NCBI RefSeq assembly: GCF_001278945.1
Contig: NZ_LGRV01000007.1
Coordinates: 1-42,435, forward strand
Source of the DNA: Lysinibacillus contaminans
GTDB taxonomy: Bacteria; Bacillota; Bacilli; Bacillales_A; Planococcaceae
Length of the DNA: 42,435 nucleotides
Direction of reading: 5' to 3'
The notes under the pieces were generated by a model, which worked only from the letters and a program-made list of their open reading frames with translations, was not told the DNA's origin and did no database searches. The first letter of the stretch is position 1. Each line of letters begins with the position of its first letter. Both the position numbers and the translations under genes were made by a program. Positions 7,641-15,662 of the stretch are shown here, piece by piece.

Positions 7641-7694
7641 CAAAATAAAACCTGCCATCAAAGGTAGGTGATGATGACCTTTGATGGCAGGTTT
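7641..7694 (-). terminator. Terminator of the ktr operon
   Basis: An 18-bp perfect stem (7648-7665 with 7677-7694; arms begin AAACCTGCCATC) with an 11-nt loop. Read on the minus strand it is followed by TTTTATTTTG, so it terminates the ktr transcript coming from the right. Confidence 0.9.
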
Positions 7695-7745
7695 AGATTA
7701 ATATTGAGAGTTTGGAACACTGCTGATAACCTACCGTATATTTTT

Positions 7746-8399
7746 CTATAGATCAGAAAATTTCACTAGATCTTTCCGATTCCCAATGACAATTAAAAAA
7801 TCGTCTTGTTGTAAGGAATGTTCAGGAGACAGTGATACAATCACATCGCCGTCTCGTACAAGCGCAATAACATTAATATTGTATTTCGCACGAAGATTGA
7901 GTTCACGTAAATTCTTTCCAACCATTTTTACGGGTAGTTTAATTTCTTCTATATTATGTTCCTTTGATAGTTCAATATAGTTCAACACATTAGGGGATAA
8001 AAGTTGCTTGGCGACACGTTCACCCATATCTTTTTCAGGATAGATAATCCAGTCTACACCTATTTTTTCTAATACTTGCCCGTGCCGCTTACTAACCGCT
8101 TTTGCGATAATTTTTTGAACACCTAAATTTTTCAGGAGCATTGTCGTTAATATACTAGATTGAATATCATTTCCGATTGCTACAATGACACATTCGAAAT
8201 TGCGAACTCCTAAAGCTGTGAGTGCTTTCTCTTCAGTTGCATCAGCTACAGCAGCGTGTGTGAAATATTGCTCCACATCTTCAACTTTTTCATCGCGAAT
8301 ATCTATTCCTAGCACATCATGACGAGCCTCCATTAGTTTCCTAGCAACACTAACACCAAATCTACCTAAACCAATTACAGCAAATTGCTTTTTAGCCAT
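7746..8399 (-). CDS. ktrA: Ktr potassium channel regulatory subunit (RCK/TrkA type)
   Basis: A 217-aa cytosolic gating ring subunit of a Ktr K+ uptake system. The N-terminal RCK_N Rossmann domain starts with VIGLGRFGVSVA (residues 8-19), with the acidic D33/D35 region for nucleotide binding. The RCK_C domain (about 135-215, EIKLPVKMVGKNLREL) is where c-di-AMP binds in KtrA/KtrC homologues. ATG 8399 follows AGGAGTG. It lies 22 bp after the KtrB-type gene, so the two form one operon. Whether it is orthologous to KtrA or KtrC of B. subtilis is not decidable by eye. Confidence 0.92.
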   Translation of the reverse strand: MAKKQFAVIGLGRFGVSVARKLMEARHDVLGIDIRDEKVEDVEQYFTHAAVADATEEKALTALGVRNFECVIVAIGNDIQSSILTTMLLKNLGVQKIIAKAVSKRHGQVLEKIGVDWIIYPEKDMGERVAKQLLSPNVLNYIELSKEHNIEEIKLPVKMVGKNLRELNLRAKYNINVIALVRDGDVIVSLSPEHSLQQDDFLIVIGNRKDLVKFSDL

Positions 8400-8421
8400 G
8401 TCTATTCACTCCTCTTAGGAA

Positions 8422-9759
8422 TCAACCGATCATAATATTACCTTTTGGGTAATGGAATGCATCGTCTTTTCGGTTTCTTGTTAATGCGAAGGCGATTGTT
8501 AAGGGCCCTAATCTTCCGATAAACATCATCACGATAATACATACGCGCCCGAATGGAGAGAGCTCAGGTGTTAATCCCATTGATAGGCCTACAGTACCAA
8601 ACGCCGAAGTTGCTTCAAATAAGTACACGATAAATTCAAAACCTTTTTCTGTCACGCTCAATATAAACGTCGCAGTAAATACTAATAATAGCCCGCACAT
8701 TGTGATAGTAAATGCTTTTACGATTGTTTCCATTACGATTTTGCGTTTGAATAACGTCACATGTTCTTTTCCGTTTAATTGCGCCCAAAGCGTAGCCAGT
8801 AAGACCGTTAACGTTGTCACTTTAATGCCACTTGCCGTCGAACCAGATCCAGCACCAACAAACATAAGGAAAATCGTCAAGAATAATGTTGGGTAAGTTA
8901 AATCTGCAATCGGTAATGTATTGGCTCCAGCTGTTCGAGGGGTAACACTTTGGAAAAATGCCCCTAGCCATTTTCCAACTGGCGATAATGTCCCGAGTGT
9001 TTTGGCATTATGATATTCAAGCAAAAATATTAAAATAGTAGCACCGACTACGAGAATACTTGTTGATGTTAATACGATTTTTGTGTGTAAGGATAATCTT
9101 TTCGTTTGTCGATATTCATATAGCTCATGAATGACGATGAAACCGATGCCCCCTAGTATTATTAAAAGTCCAATTGTTATCGTAACGATTGGATCATCTA
9201 CATACATTGTGAGACTTTGAAAACCGCCCATTAAATCAAACCCTGCATTATTAAAATTAGAGATAGCATGAAAGAACCCAAAATAAATGGCTTTGCCAAC
9301 AGGCATATCCATAGAAAAGCGAAAAGCTAAAATGATACCTCCAATTGTTTCAGCAATTAGAGTAAACATAAAAACTCTTCTCGCAATTTTCACAACCCCT
9401 GATAAATCAGTGAAATTAAAAGATTCTTTTATTAACAAACGTTCTTTTAATGAAATTCTTTTCTTCATAATGATTAGAAATAAGGTACTGAACGTCATAA
9501 AACCCAAGCCGCCAATTTGAATAAGCATTAATATCACCAGTTCTCCAAAAACCGAAAATGTATCTCCGGTGTCCACCACGACAAGTCCCGTAACACATAT
9601 TGCTGAAGTAGCTGTAAATAATGCATCTAAAAAAGAAAGTCCTTCTCGGCTTTCAGTCGCTACGGGCAATGATAATAATACAGAGCCTGTTAAAATCAGC
9701 ACAGCAAAACCTAACATAAGCACTGTAGGTGGATTCAAGTTATCAATTACTCGTTTCAT
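8422..9759 (-). CDS. ktrB: Ktr potassium channel membrane subunit
   Basis: K+-translocating TrkH/KtrB-family protein with four pore repeats. The glycine of each filter is visible: SAICVTGLVV, NFNNAGFDL, TAGANT and SAFGTVGLS. I set the start at ATG 9759, preceded by GAGGAGAG, giving 445 aa, the length I recall for B. subtilis KtrB. The in-frame ATG at 9795 adds 12 residues and lacks a ribosome binding site. It is first in a two-gene operon and controlled by a c-di-AMP riboswitch. Confidence 0.93.
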   Translation of the reverse strand: MKRVIDNLNPPTVLMLGFAVLILTGSVLLSLPVATESREGLSFLDALFTATSAICVTGLVVVDTGDTFSVFGELVILMLIQIGGLGFMTFSTLFLIIMKKRISLKERLLIKESFNFTDLSGVVKIARRVFMFTLIAETIGGIILAFRFSMDMPVGKAIYFGFFHAISNFNNAGFDLMGGFQSLTMYVDDPIVTITIGLLIILGGIGFIVIHELYEYRQTKRLSLHTKIVLTSTSILVVGATILIFLLEYHNAKTLGTLSPVGKWLGAFFQSVTPRTAGANTLPIADLTYPTLFLTIFLMFVGAGSGSTASGIKVTTLTVLLATLWAQLNGKEHVTLFKRKIVMETIVKAFTITMCGLLLVFTATFILSVTEKGFEFIVYLFEATSAFGTVGLSMGLTPELSPFGRVCIIVMMFIGRLGPLTIAFALTRNRKDDAFHYPKGNIMIG

Positions 9760-9860
9760 TGGTCTCTCCTCATCATAATGAAAGTTTGGTTGCATTTTTC
9801 AATAACTTGTAACAGGAGAGCGAATAAGCATCGTCTTTCATTCTGAGATAAATTTTGGGC

Positions 9861-9936
9861 ATAACAAAAAGACCGATGTTATTCAAAAATTTGTTATCAA
9901 AATGATAATAAACATCCTGAAACAAGGCGGTCTTTT
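9861..9936 (-). terminator. Expression-platform terminator of the c-di-AMP riboswitch
   Basis: On the minus strand AAAAGACCG (9936-9928) pairs with CGGTCTTTT (9875-9867), enclosing a second stem GATGTT/AACATC and an AT hairpin, then TTTTTG. It lies between aptamer and ktrB. Confidence 0.8.
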
Positions 9937-9937
9937 A

Positions 9938-10080
9938 TGACCTCCTTCGCTTTAGCCGACGAAGTTAGCTGACGGGTAGGATGGCGAAAGAGTATCTCAT
10001 CCTTTCTACAAATGCAGAATTAACCCCTGAATATTGGGTCCTCCGTTCTCAATCATTGAGATTTGGCCGATTTAATTTTT
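9938..10080 (-). ncRNA. c-di-AMP riboswitch (ydaO/yuaA type)
   Basis: Read on the minus strand, conserved blocks of the ydaO class occur in order: AATCGGCC, CGGAGGACCCAA, GGGGTTAATTC, GGATGAG paired with CATCC, and the hallmark ACCCGTCAGCTAACTTCGTC followed by GAAGGAGGTC. The ydaO class is known upstream of ktrAB/yuaA and turns expression off when c-di-AMP is high, matching the downstream K+ uptake genes. The upper limit is approximate. Confidence 0.9.
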
Positions 10081-10141
10081 CGTTTATGGGGAACATTCTA
10101 CTCCTGTGGTAGGAATGTTGTAAAGAGTTAATTTTCTGGAA

Positions 10142-10170
10142 AATATAGTTTTTTAAATCAATATCAACAA
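10142..10170 (-). promoter_or_regulatory. Candidate promoter of the ktr leader
   Basis: On the minus strand TTGTTG (10170-10165), 17 nt, TATATT (10147-10142), about 60 bp before the riboswitch aptamer. The spacing is ideal; the -35 is weak. Confidence 0.4.
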
Positions 10171-10310
10171 CCATTCCCTAAAGCATCTTATGAGCAAAAA
10201 GTGCAAAACATAAGTGAAGGAATTGCTCAAAAACTCTCATCGTTTTCTAATTAGACTTTCATACCCCGCATAGTTTACGATGAAAAGAAAACGGTGAGGA
10301 ATGACGCCAC

Positions 10311-11006
10311 ATGACGAATCGAATTTTAATTATAGAAGACGAAGAAAGCATTGCCCGTGTGTTACAGCTAGAACTGCAATTTGAAGGCTATGAGGCGGAG
10401 ATGGCACATACGGGAACAGAAGGACTATTAAAATACCGTGAGCAACAGTGGGATTTAATTTTACTAGATGTGATGCTACCTGAAATGAGCGGACTGGATG
10501 TTTTGAAGCGCATTCGTACGACAGAACTACAGACACCTGTCATACTGCTTACAGCCAAAAGTGATGTGGAGGACAAGGTGAAGGGACTCGACCTGGGGGC
10601 AAATGACTATATAACGAAGCCATTCGAAATAGAGGAGCTGCTAGCAAGAATCCGTACAGCTCTTCGGTTTTCACAGCGACCAACACAGCAGGAATCACAG
10701 ACAACATATGGTCAACTATCGATCAATGAGGAAACGCGGGATGTTTTATATTACGGGGAGCATGTGTATTTAACTCCACGTGAATATGAGCTATTACTTT
10801 ATTTATTGAAGCATCCGAAACAGGTGTTAACCCGTGAACAAATTTTAGAAGCGGTGTGGGGCTACGATTATTATGGTGATACGAATGTCGTGGATGTATA
10901 TATCCGTTATGTTCGTCAAAAGCTTGAGGCAGCGAACAACACGCCAATTATTCAGACGGTACGTGGGGTTGGCTATGTGTTAAAGGGACAGAATCATGAA
11001 GCTTAA
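10311..11006 (+). CDS. OmpR/PhoB-family response regulator
   Basis: A 231-aa transcription regulator. The receiver domain (about 4-115) shows the acidic pair E9-D10, phospho-acceptor D53 (LILLDVMLPE), T81 and K103. The winged-helix DNA-binding domain spans about 130-225, with LTPREYELL and the terminal VRGVGYVL. GGTGAGGA lies 10 nt upstream of the ATG. It overlaps the kinase gene by 11 bp, so they are translationally coupled. The RR-HK-PepSY order resembles B. subtilis ykoG-ykoH-ykoI; orthology is inferred. Confidence 0.94.
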   Translation: MTNRILIIEDEESIARVLQLELQFEGYEAEMAHTGTEGLLKYREQQWDLILLDVMLPEMSGLDVLKRIRTTELQTPVILLTAKSDVEDKVKGLDLGANDYITKPFEIEELLARIRTALRFSQRPTQQESQTTYGQLSINEETRDVLYYGEHVYLTPREYELLLYLLKHPKQVLTREQILEAVWGYDYYGDTNVVDVYIRYVRQKLEAANNTPIIQTVRGVGYVLKGQNHEA

Positions 11007-12297
11007 AACAAAAATTCACTTGCTGACGACTTTGCTCATGCTTGTAATTTTAGTGTCGACGAATAGTGGCATTTATTTTCTGTATGAAAAGCTTGCGTAC
11101 AATACGGAATACAAGCAATTGCAGCATAGAGCGGACGAATTGAGTCGGGCACTTAGTCAGCTAGATGCACAGACAAATATACAGCAGGTAATTCGTGCTT
11201 ATTTGCCTACGGACGGTGCAGTACGTGTATATGATGAGCATGATACATTGAAGATGAAGGTTCAGGCAGAGCTAGATATGCCCGATGTGGCGTATATTAC
11301 ATTTAAAATGCCCGCTATTTGGACAGATGGGACGGTTGTGCAAATTGAGCTTGAGCAGTCGATGGAGGAAATAACGAGCACAATGAGCCTGCTAAAGGTT
11401 ATTTTGATGGTCGTGACGGTTTTAGCGGCAATTCCCATTTTTTTAGCGAGCCTCGCATTGGGGCGCCTTATCTTACAACCACTCGAACGGTTAAATAAGA
11501 CGATGAAAAGAAGTACGGATACTGGGAAGTACGAGAAAATGGAGTTAACTGACAAGGGCAAAGATGAGTTAACGGAAATAAGTCGTACGTTTAATAGCAT
11601 GATGGAGAAGCTAGAACAGCATTACCAAAAGCAACAACAATTCGTATCAAATGCCTCGCATGAACTGAAAACGCCGATTACGGTGATTGAAAGTTATGCT
11701 AAGTTACTTTTACGTAGAGGGTTTGAGAATGAAGAAGTAACGAAGGAGTCCCTACAAGCAATTGCTAATGAATCCGGCCGTATGCATGAAATGGTATTAC
11801 AGCTATTAGAGCTTGCCAAAAACAAAGAGCAACTCGAAATTCAGTGGGCGCATATTGAATTAGCCCCATTATTAGAAAAGGCAACGGCACAAATGCAGCA
11901 AGCGTATCATCGGCCATTTTCTGTGCATGGTAGCGTACCAGCTCGGATTTATAGCGATGAAAAAATGCTTAAGCAATTACTGTTCATTTTATTAGACAAT
12001 GCTCGGAAATATAGCGAGGGTGAGGTACGTGTGCATGCGTCTGAAAACGACCAATACGTTCTCATTACGATTCAGGATTACGGTGTTGGTATTCCAGAAG
12101 CGCATATACCGCATTTATTTGAGCGTTTTTACCGCGTGGGTGAGGACCGCAATCGAAAAACGGGTGGTACAGGTTTAGGACTTGCGATTGCGAAGGAACT
12201 TGCAGACCAGCTAGGCATTACGATTGAAGTCGAAAGTACAGTTGACAAGGGTTCAAGTTTTACACTGTTTGTGCCACGTAAGGAGGAGCTGCAATGA
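10996..12297 (+). CDS. Membrane sensor histidine kinase
   Basis: A 433-aa partner of the preceding regulator. TM1 is at about 7-30, an extracytoplasmic sensor of roughly 100 residues follows, TM2 is at about 132-155, then a HAMP linker. The DHp helix has SHELKTP with H222, the N box has N335 (LLDNARKY), the G1 box is DYGVGIP (361-367) and the G2 box GTGLGLAIAK (391-400), so the kinase looks complete. Its stop overlaps the next start by 4 bp (ATGA). The co-encoded PepSY protein suggests envelope or metal/peptide stress sensing, but the signal is unknown. Confidence 0.94.
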   Translation: MKLKTKIHLLTTLLMLVILVSTNSGIYFLYEKLAYNTEYKQLQHRADELSRALSQLDAQTNIQQVIRAYLPTDGAVRVYDEHDTLKMKVQAELDMPDVAYITFKMPAIWTDGTVVQIELEQSMEEITSTMSLLKVILMVVTVLAAIPIFLASLALGRLILQPLERLNKTMKRSTDTGKYEKMELTDKGKDELTEISRTFNSMMEKLEQHYQKQQQFVSNASHELKTPITVIESYAKLLLRRGFENEEVTKESLQAIANESGRMHEMVLQLLELAKNKEQLEIQWAHIELAPLLEKATAQMQQAYHRPFSVHGSVPARIYSDEKMLKQLLFILLDNARKYSEGEVRVHASENDQYVLITIQDYGVGIPEAHIPHLFERFYRVGEDRNRKTGGTGLGLAIAKELADQLGITIEVESTVDKGSSFTLFVPRKEELQ

Positions 12298-12965
12298 AGA
12301 AATGGCTCATACCGATTATTGTCATTGTCATTAGTTGTGCTGTAGCTCTTTGGTTTTTACAGAATCGTTTTTTCAATGCAGAGCCAATAAGTGAAAAAGA
12401 GGCAATTGCTCATATTGAGAGCGTGTACAGCGGACGTGTCGAGCATATTGAAAAAAATGATCACTTTTATAAAATACAGCTCACAAGGAATGGCGCTACG
12501 TATAATGTGGAAATAAACGCTAATACACGCCAAATAACAGATTTAACATTAAAAGAGGGAGCAACAACGCCGTTATTAACCGAGGCACAAGTTCGTAAAG
12601 TAGTAGGGGATTATATGCCTGGTGAAATTGAAAGTGTGACATTAAAAGACACGTATTACGACGTGAAAGTTGAGAGTGAGAATATTATAAAGAGTCTCAA
12701 AATCGATTTATATACTGGCGAAGTTTTGTCAGAAACTGAAACCATAAAAGAAGCGGATAAACCGAGTAATGTAGAAGCGGTTATTTCAGAGCAACAAGCA
12801 ATTCAAATTGCCCTACAGGAGTTAAAAGGTGAAGTTGATTCGGTTGATTATGAGGAAACAACAGATGGGGGCTATTATTTAGTAGAAATTGAATCGGACA
12901 ACAATGAGGCTATCTTTCAAATACATGGAGTGTCGGGAAAAGTTCTTTCTGTCACATTGGAATAA
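12294..12965 (+). CDS. Membrane-anchored PepSY-domain protein
   Basis: 223 aa: one N-terminal TM helix (about 4-22) and an extracytoplasmic part with repeated PepSY-like units (ISEKEAIAHIES, LTEAQVRKVVGDY, ISEQQAIQIALQ), each ending in a Y-x-V-E/K-I strand and a TGEVL-type turn. PepSY domains bind or inhibit peptidases and occur in sensor-associated proteins. It is coupled to the kinase by an ATGA overlap, so it probably modulates that sensor. The function beyond this is inferred. Confidence 0.88.
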   Translation: MKKWLIPIIVIVISCAVALWFLQNRFFNAEPISEKEAIAHIESVYSGRVEHIEKNDHFYKIQLTRNGATYNVEINANTRQITDLTLKEGATTPLLTEAQVRKVVGDYMPGEIESVTLKDTYYDVKVESENIIKSLKIDLYTGEVLSETETIKEADKPSNVEAVISEQQAIQIALQELKGEVDSVDYEETTDGGYYLVEIESDNNEAIFQIHGVSGKVLSVTLE

Positions 12966-13046
12966 GATTATTAGTTTGAACAATTTATCTTCATTTAGCG
13001 GAAAACTCCCACCTATATAGAGGGTGAAATAAATGAGGAGTGAACG

Positions 13047-13068
13047 CAATTCCACCGAGGTGGAATTG
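13047..13068. repeat. Short perfect hairpin between the PepSY genes
   Basis: CAATTCCAC-CGAG-GTGGAATTG, 9-bp stem and 4-nt loop. There is no T-run next to it on either strand, so it is not a standard terminator. It might be a processing site or an operator. Confidence 0.6.
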
Positions 13069-13177
13069 ATTATGTATCTTTGATGTGTTTTTTCTCATGG
13101 AATTCTAATGTTACTCTTTCCATCTTGTCATCTTCACTTGGTAAGCTAAGTACAGATAAAACAAAGGAGAGATGAAT

Positions 13178-13693
13178 ATGAAAAAAATTATTTTAATTCC
13201 AGCATTGGTCGGGGTACTCGGTATCGGCGCGGTTATAGGTTCTACAAGTCTTCTATCTGGTAATGCACAAGAGAAAAAAGTGTTAACAATGCAAGAAATC
13301 GAGGAAAAAGCATTAGCCATCGTAAACGGTACGGTTACTGATATTGAGTTAGATAAGGAACGTACAGGCGATGTTTACGAAGTAGAAATTACAACTGCAA
13401 CAGAAGAACATGATTTAAAATTTGATGCCTACACAGGTGAGTTATTGAAACAAAAGAAAGAAGTATTAGATGACGATGGTAACATACAAGTAGAAAACAA
13501 GACAGCTGCGAAAATTACAAAAGAGCAAGCAATTGAAAGAACATTGTCGAAAGTAAATGGGACAGTGACAAAAGTAGAGCTAGACGATGATGTTTATGAA
13601 ATTGAGATTGTAGACGGACAGCTTGGATACGATGTTGAGATTAAGGCTACGACAGGTGAAATTGTAGATTTTGAACAAGATATTGAAGACTAA
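13178..13693 (+). CDS. Secreted PepSY-domain protein
   Basis: 171 aa with an N-terminal hydrophobic signal (KKIILIPALVGVLGIGAVIG) and two PepSY units: LTMQEIEEKALAIVNG and ITKEQAIERTLSKVNG, each followed by a V-Y-E-V/I-E-I strand and TGE turn. The very acidic C-terminus (FEQDIED) is notable. I chose ATG 13178, since AAAGGAGAG is 6 nt upstream; the ATG at 13172 abuts it. It resembles the small YkoI/YkoJ proteins beside ykoGH and has its own terminator, with a separate promoter likely in the 200-bp gap. Confidence 0.87.
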   Translation: MKKIILIPALVGVLGIGAVIGSTSLLSGNAQEKKVLTMQEIEEKALAIVNGTVTDIELDKERTGDVYEVEITTATEEHDLKFDAYTGELLKQKKEVLDDDGNIQVENKTAAKITKEQAIERTLSKVNGTVTKVELDDDVYEIEIVDGQLGYDVEIKATTGEIVDFEQDIED

Positions 13694-13700
13694 AAAGAAT

Positions 13701-13747
13701 ACAGCAGACCCAAAAGTGCTATTGCTTACTTTAGGGTCTGCTGTTTT
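13701..13747 (+). terminator. Terminator after the second PepSY gene
   Basis: Stem ACAGCAGACCC/GGGTCTGCTGT, extended inward by AAAGT/ACTTT pairing, followed by TTT-ACTTTT. Confidence 0.9.
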
Positions 13748-13780
13748 ACTTTTATAAAGATAGCATTAAAGTTTATTGCT

Positions 13781-13820
13781 ATTCATCTAACGCAGCAGCA
13801 GGATAGTTGAAGAAGGAATT
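13781..13820. repeat. Cassette-type hairpin repeat, copy 1
   Basis: ATTCATCTAACG-CAGCAGCAG-GATAGTTGAAGAAGG: TTCATCTAAC pairs with GATAGTTGAA (8 of 10). It shares the layout CTAACG-GCAG-TTAGT-AAGAAG with the copies at 14681, 15197 and 15577, and stands before the PhzF-like gene. Confidence 0.6.
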
Positions 13821-13882
13821 AAGACAATTGTGAGAGAACTTTATTTATTATTAGGTTAAATAATTGAAAGTGGGAATTAAAG

Positions 13883-14668
13883 ATGGAATTGTCGATTATA
13901 AATACATTTACAGAACAAGCCTTTAGAGGAAATCCAGCTGCAGTTTGCTTTTTAAGTGACGCAAAAGAAAGTAGTTGGATGCAGACAGTTGCAAAAGAGA
14001 TTAACTTACCAACCACAGCATTTATCGGTTTCTTAAATGGTGAATATCATCTACGCTGGTTCACCCCTTCCACTGAAATACCAATTTGCGGACACGGAAC
14101 ACTGGCAAGTTCATACTTTTTGTGGGAAAAGGGATTTGTTGATAAAGAGAAGTCTATTACCTTTCATACAAAAAGTGGCGTTCTTAAAGCGCGTTTAATA
14201 GATGGTTGGGTTCAATTACAGTTTCCTGCAATTATTGAGGAGAACGTGGTTGCCCCTGAATTATTAATCAAAGCTTTAGGTGTTGAACCTGTATATGTAG
14301 GCAAGAGCAGACTCGATTACTTAGTTGAAGTGGAATCAGAAGAAATTGTAAGGGATTTGAAACCTAATATAGATTTAATTGCACAATTACCGGTCAGAGG
14401 GGTGATTGTTACCAGTCATTCTAACGAAAATAAATTCGACTTTGTTTCTCGTTTCTTTTCTCCAGCTCAAGGAATAATTGAGGATTATGTAAATGGTTCA
14501 TCACATTGTTGTTTAGGCCCATATTGGAAGAATAAATTACATAAAACAGATTTTACAGCTTACCAGGCTTCAGAAAGAGGGGGAATTATAAAAGTCAAAG
14601 TTTTGGGTGACGAAATTTTCATTTCTGGTAAATCTATAACAATTTTTGAAGGGAAGCTAACCATATAA
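13883..14668 (+). CDS. PhzF-family protein, catalytic Glu replaced
   Basis: 261 aa with the two-lobed PhzF (diaminopimelate-epimerase fold) signature: INTFTEQAFRGNPAAVCFL at the start, TEIPICGHGTLASSYF near 65-80, and EDYVNGSSHCCLGPYW near 195-210 (the second-lobe G-S-x-x-C region). PhzF enzymes isomerise via a conserved glutamate (Glu45 in PhzF, motif N-L-S-E-T). Here the motif reads NLPTTAF (41-47), so the Glu position is Thr. The enzymatic activity is therefore doubtful, and the gene may be a binding protein or have a changed reaction. The ribosome binding site is weak (GTGGGAATTAAAG). It sits in a strip of small accessory genes. Confidence 0.85.
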   Translation: MELSIINTFTEQAFRGNPAAVCFLSDAKESSWMQTVAKEINLPTTAFIGFLNGEYHLRWFTPSTEIPICGHGTLASSYFLWEKGFVDKEKSITFHTKSGVLKARLIDGWVQLQFPAIIEENVVAPELLIKALGVEPVYVGKSRLDYLVEVESEEIVRDLKPNIDLIAQLPVRGVIVTSHSNENKFDFVSRFFSPAQGIIEDYVNGSSHCCLGPYWKNKLHKTDFTAYQASERGGIIKVKVLGDEIFISGKSITIFEGKLTI

Positions 14669-14680
14669 TATTCATAGTCA

Positions 14681-14716
14681 TTATTGAACGAACGAAGCAG
14701 TTTAGTGAATAAAGGT
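14681..14716. repeat. Cassette-type hairpin repeat, copy 2
   Basis: TTATTGAACGAACG-AAGCAG-TTTAGTGAATAAAGG; outer arms TTATT/AATAA pair, with the GAACGAA/TTTAGTG part pairing imperfectly. It lies between the PhzF-like gene and the lipoprotein gene. Confidence 0.6.
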
Positions 14717-14754
14717 ATTAGAGAAATTATGATAAAACTAATTGATTGAGGGGT

Positions 14755-15150
14755 GTGAATTCTGTCGGAAAATTAACTTTAGCAACTATATTTTTGGTAA
14801 TCCTATTGTTGTTTGCATGCCAAGCAAATGACTTAATGTTTGTTGGAGAGGGTGAAAATTGGTCCTCCAAAGTAACTGTCAATCAGATTGACGGATACGA
14901 AACATATCAAATGCAGATAAACTACAAAGGGCAAAGCATACAGGATATTGAAGCTTTTAGTTACTATGTTGAAACAAAAAATAGCGGAGTAATTGGTTTT
15001 AGTGCGAATAATGTTTCTTTAAATAAAGAAGGAATATATCAAAAAGATTTACCGATTTCAAATAGTCCATCTACAAGTGGAAAAGATGAATTAGTAATAA
15101 AAGTTGAATGGAATGGAAATAGCGAAGATTTTACGTTAATAAACAAATAA
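14755..15150 (+). CDS. Small putative lipoprotein of unknown function
   Basis: About 131 aa. A hydrophobic N-terminus (LTLATIFLVILLLF) ends in the lipobox LFAC, so the protein should be lipid-anchored outside the membrane. The rest is a polar, beta-rich domain (VNQIDGYETYQMQINYKGQ). I do not recognise the family. The start is uncertain: GTG 14755 directly follows GAGGGG (too close), and TTG 14746 overlaps it. It is flanked by hairpin repeats and a terminator, like its neighbours. Confidence 0.65.
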   Translation: MNSVGKLTLATIFLVILLLFACQANDLMFVGEGENWSSKVTVNQIDGYETYQMQINYKGQSIQDIEAFSYYVETKNSGVIGFSANNVSLNKEGIYQKDLPISNSPSTSGKDELVIKVEWNGNSEDFTLINK

Positions 15151-15165
15151 TTTTTACTACCGGGT

Positions 15166-15197
15166 GCTTTACTTCAAGAAGAGGTAAAGCCTTTTTT
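15166..15197 (+). terminator. Terminator after the lipoprotein gene
   Basis: GCTTTACTTC/GAGGTAAAGC stem with a 5-nt loop, then CTTTTTTCTT. Its left part (TACTACCGGGTGCTTTACTTCAAGAAG) resembles the repeat variant at 15521, so terminator and repeat are intertwined. Confidence 0.85.
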
Positions 15198-15236
15198 CTT
15201 ATTGAACTAAAGACGCAGGTTAGTGCAAGAAGTAAC
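15197..15236. repeat. Cassette-type hairpin repeat, copy 3
   Basis: CTTATTGAACTAA-AGACGCAGG-TTAGTGCAAGAAG: the outer arms match as an inverted repeat in 11 of 13 positions. It lies directly after the terminator and before the next small gene. Confidence 0.7.
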
Positions 15237-15285
15237 GGTTTCTTATGGTGAAATTTATTTTAAATGAAGGTGAAAAGGAGAAACG

Positions 15286-15531
15286 ATGAAAAGAACTTTT
15301 AATAAGTTAGATAAGATACAAATTGTTATTGCTAGCGTCGCATTACTACTAGCCATACTTGGGTTTGCTTATGATAATTTAACAGAAGTCGCATTCATTT
15401 TAATATTTATAAGTTTACTAGTAAATGAAGTACGAGATTTAAGAAAAGACAAGAAATCCATTTTTTTATATTTGAAAATAGTGATAAGGATACTAATAAT
15501 TTTCCTTTTAATCTATATGATATTGAACTAA
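15286..15531 (+). CDS. Small membrane protein of unknown function
   Basis: 81 aa with three hydrophobic stretches (about 12-28, 33-46 and 61-80) separated by the charged VNEVRDLRKDKKS. GAAAAGGAGAAACG before the ATG is a good ribosome binding site. The stop codon (TAA, 15529-15531) lies inside the following hairpin repeat. I do not recognise the family; composition and ribosome binding site support a real gene. Confidence 0.7.
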   Translation: MKRTFNKLDKIQIVIASVALLLAILGFAYDNLTEVAFILIFISLLVNEVRDLRKDKKSIFLYLKIVIRILIIFLLIYMILN

Positions 15532-15555
15532 CGGGGCTTTACTTGAAGATCAAAA
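15521..15555. repeat. Hairpin repeat, shorter variant, overlapping a stop codon
   Basis: TATTGAACTAACGGGGCTTTACTTGAAGA; TTGAACTAA and TTACTTGAA form the arms. This variant (GGGGCTTTA centre) occurs downstream of genes, as also near 15155 and at 15918, while the GCAG variant occurs upstream of genes. Confidence 0.65.
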
Positions 15556-15578
15556 AGCTGCTTAGACAGCTCTTTTTT
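15556..15578 (+). terminator. Terminator after the small membrane protein gene
   Basis: AGCTG-CTTAGA-CAGCT followed by CTTTTTTCTT; a short 5-bp stem, so strength is uncertain. Confidence 0.6.
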
Positions 15579-15616
15579 CTTATTGTGCTAACGAGGCAGA
15601 TTAGTGTAAGAAGGGA
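15577..15616. repeat. Cassette-type hairpin repeat, copy 4
   Basis: CTTATTGTGCTAA-CGAGGCAGA-TTAGTGTAAGAAG; arms pair in most positions, and the block differs from copy 3 at only a few bases. It lies just upstream of the DUF7660 pseudogene. Confidence 0.7.
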
Positions 15617-15662
15617 ATACCTGGTCTTTTGAAGAAGGTTATTATAAAAAGGTGGTTTAAAG

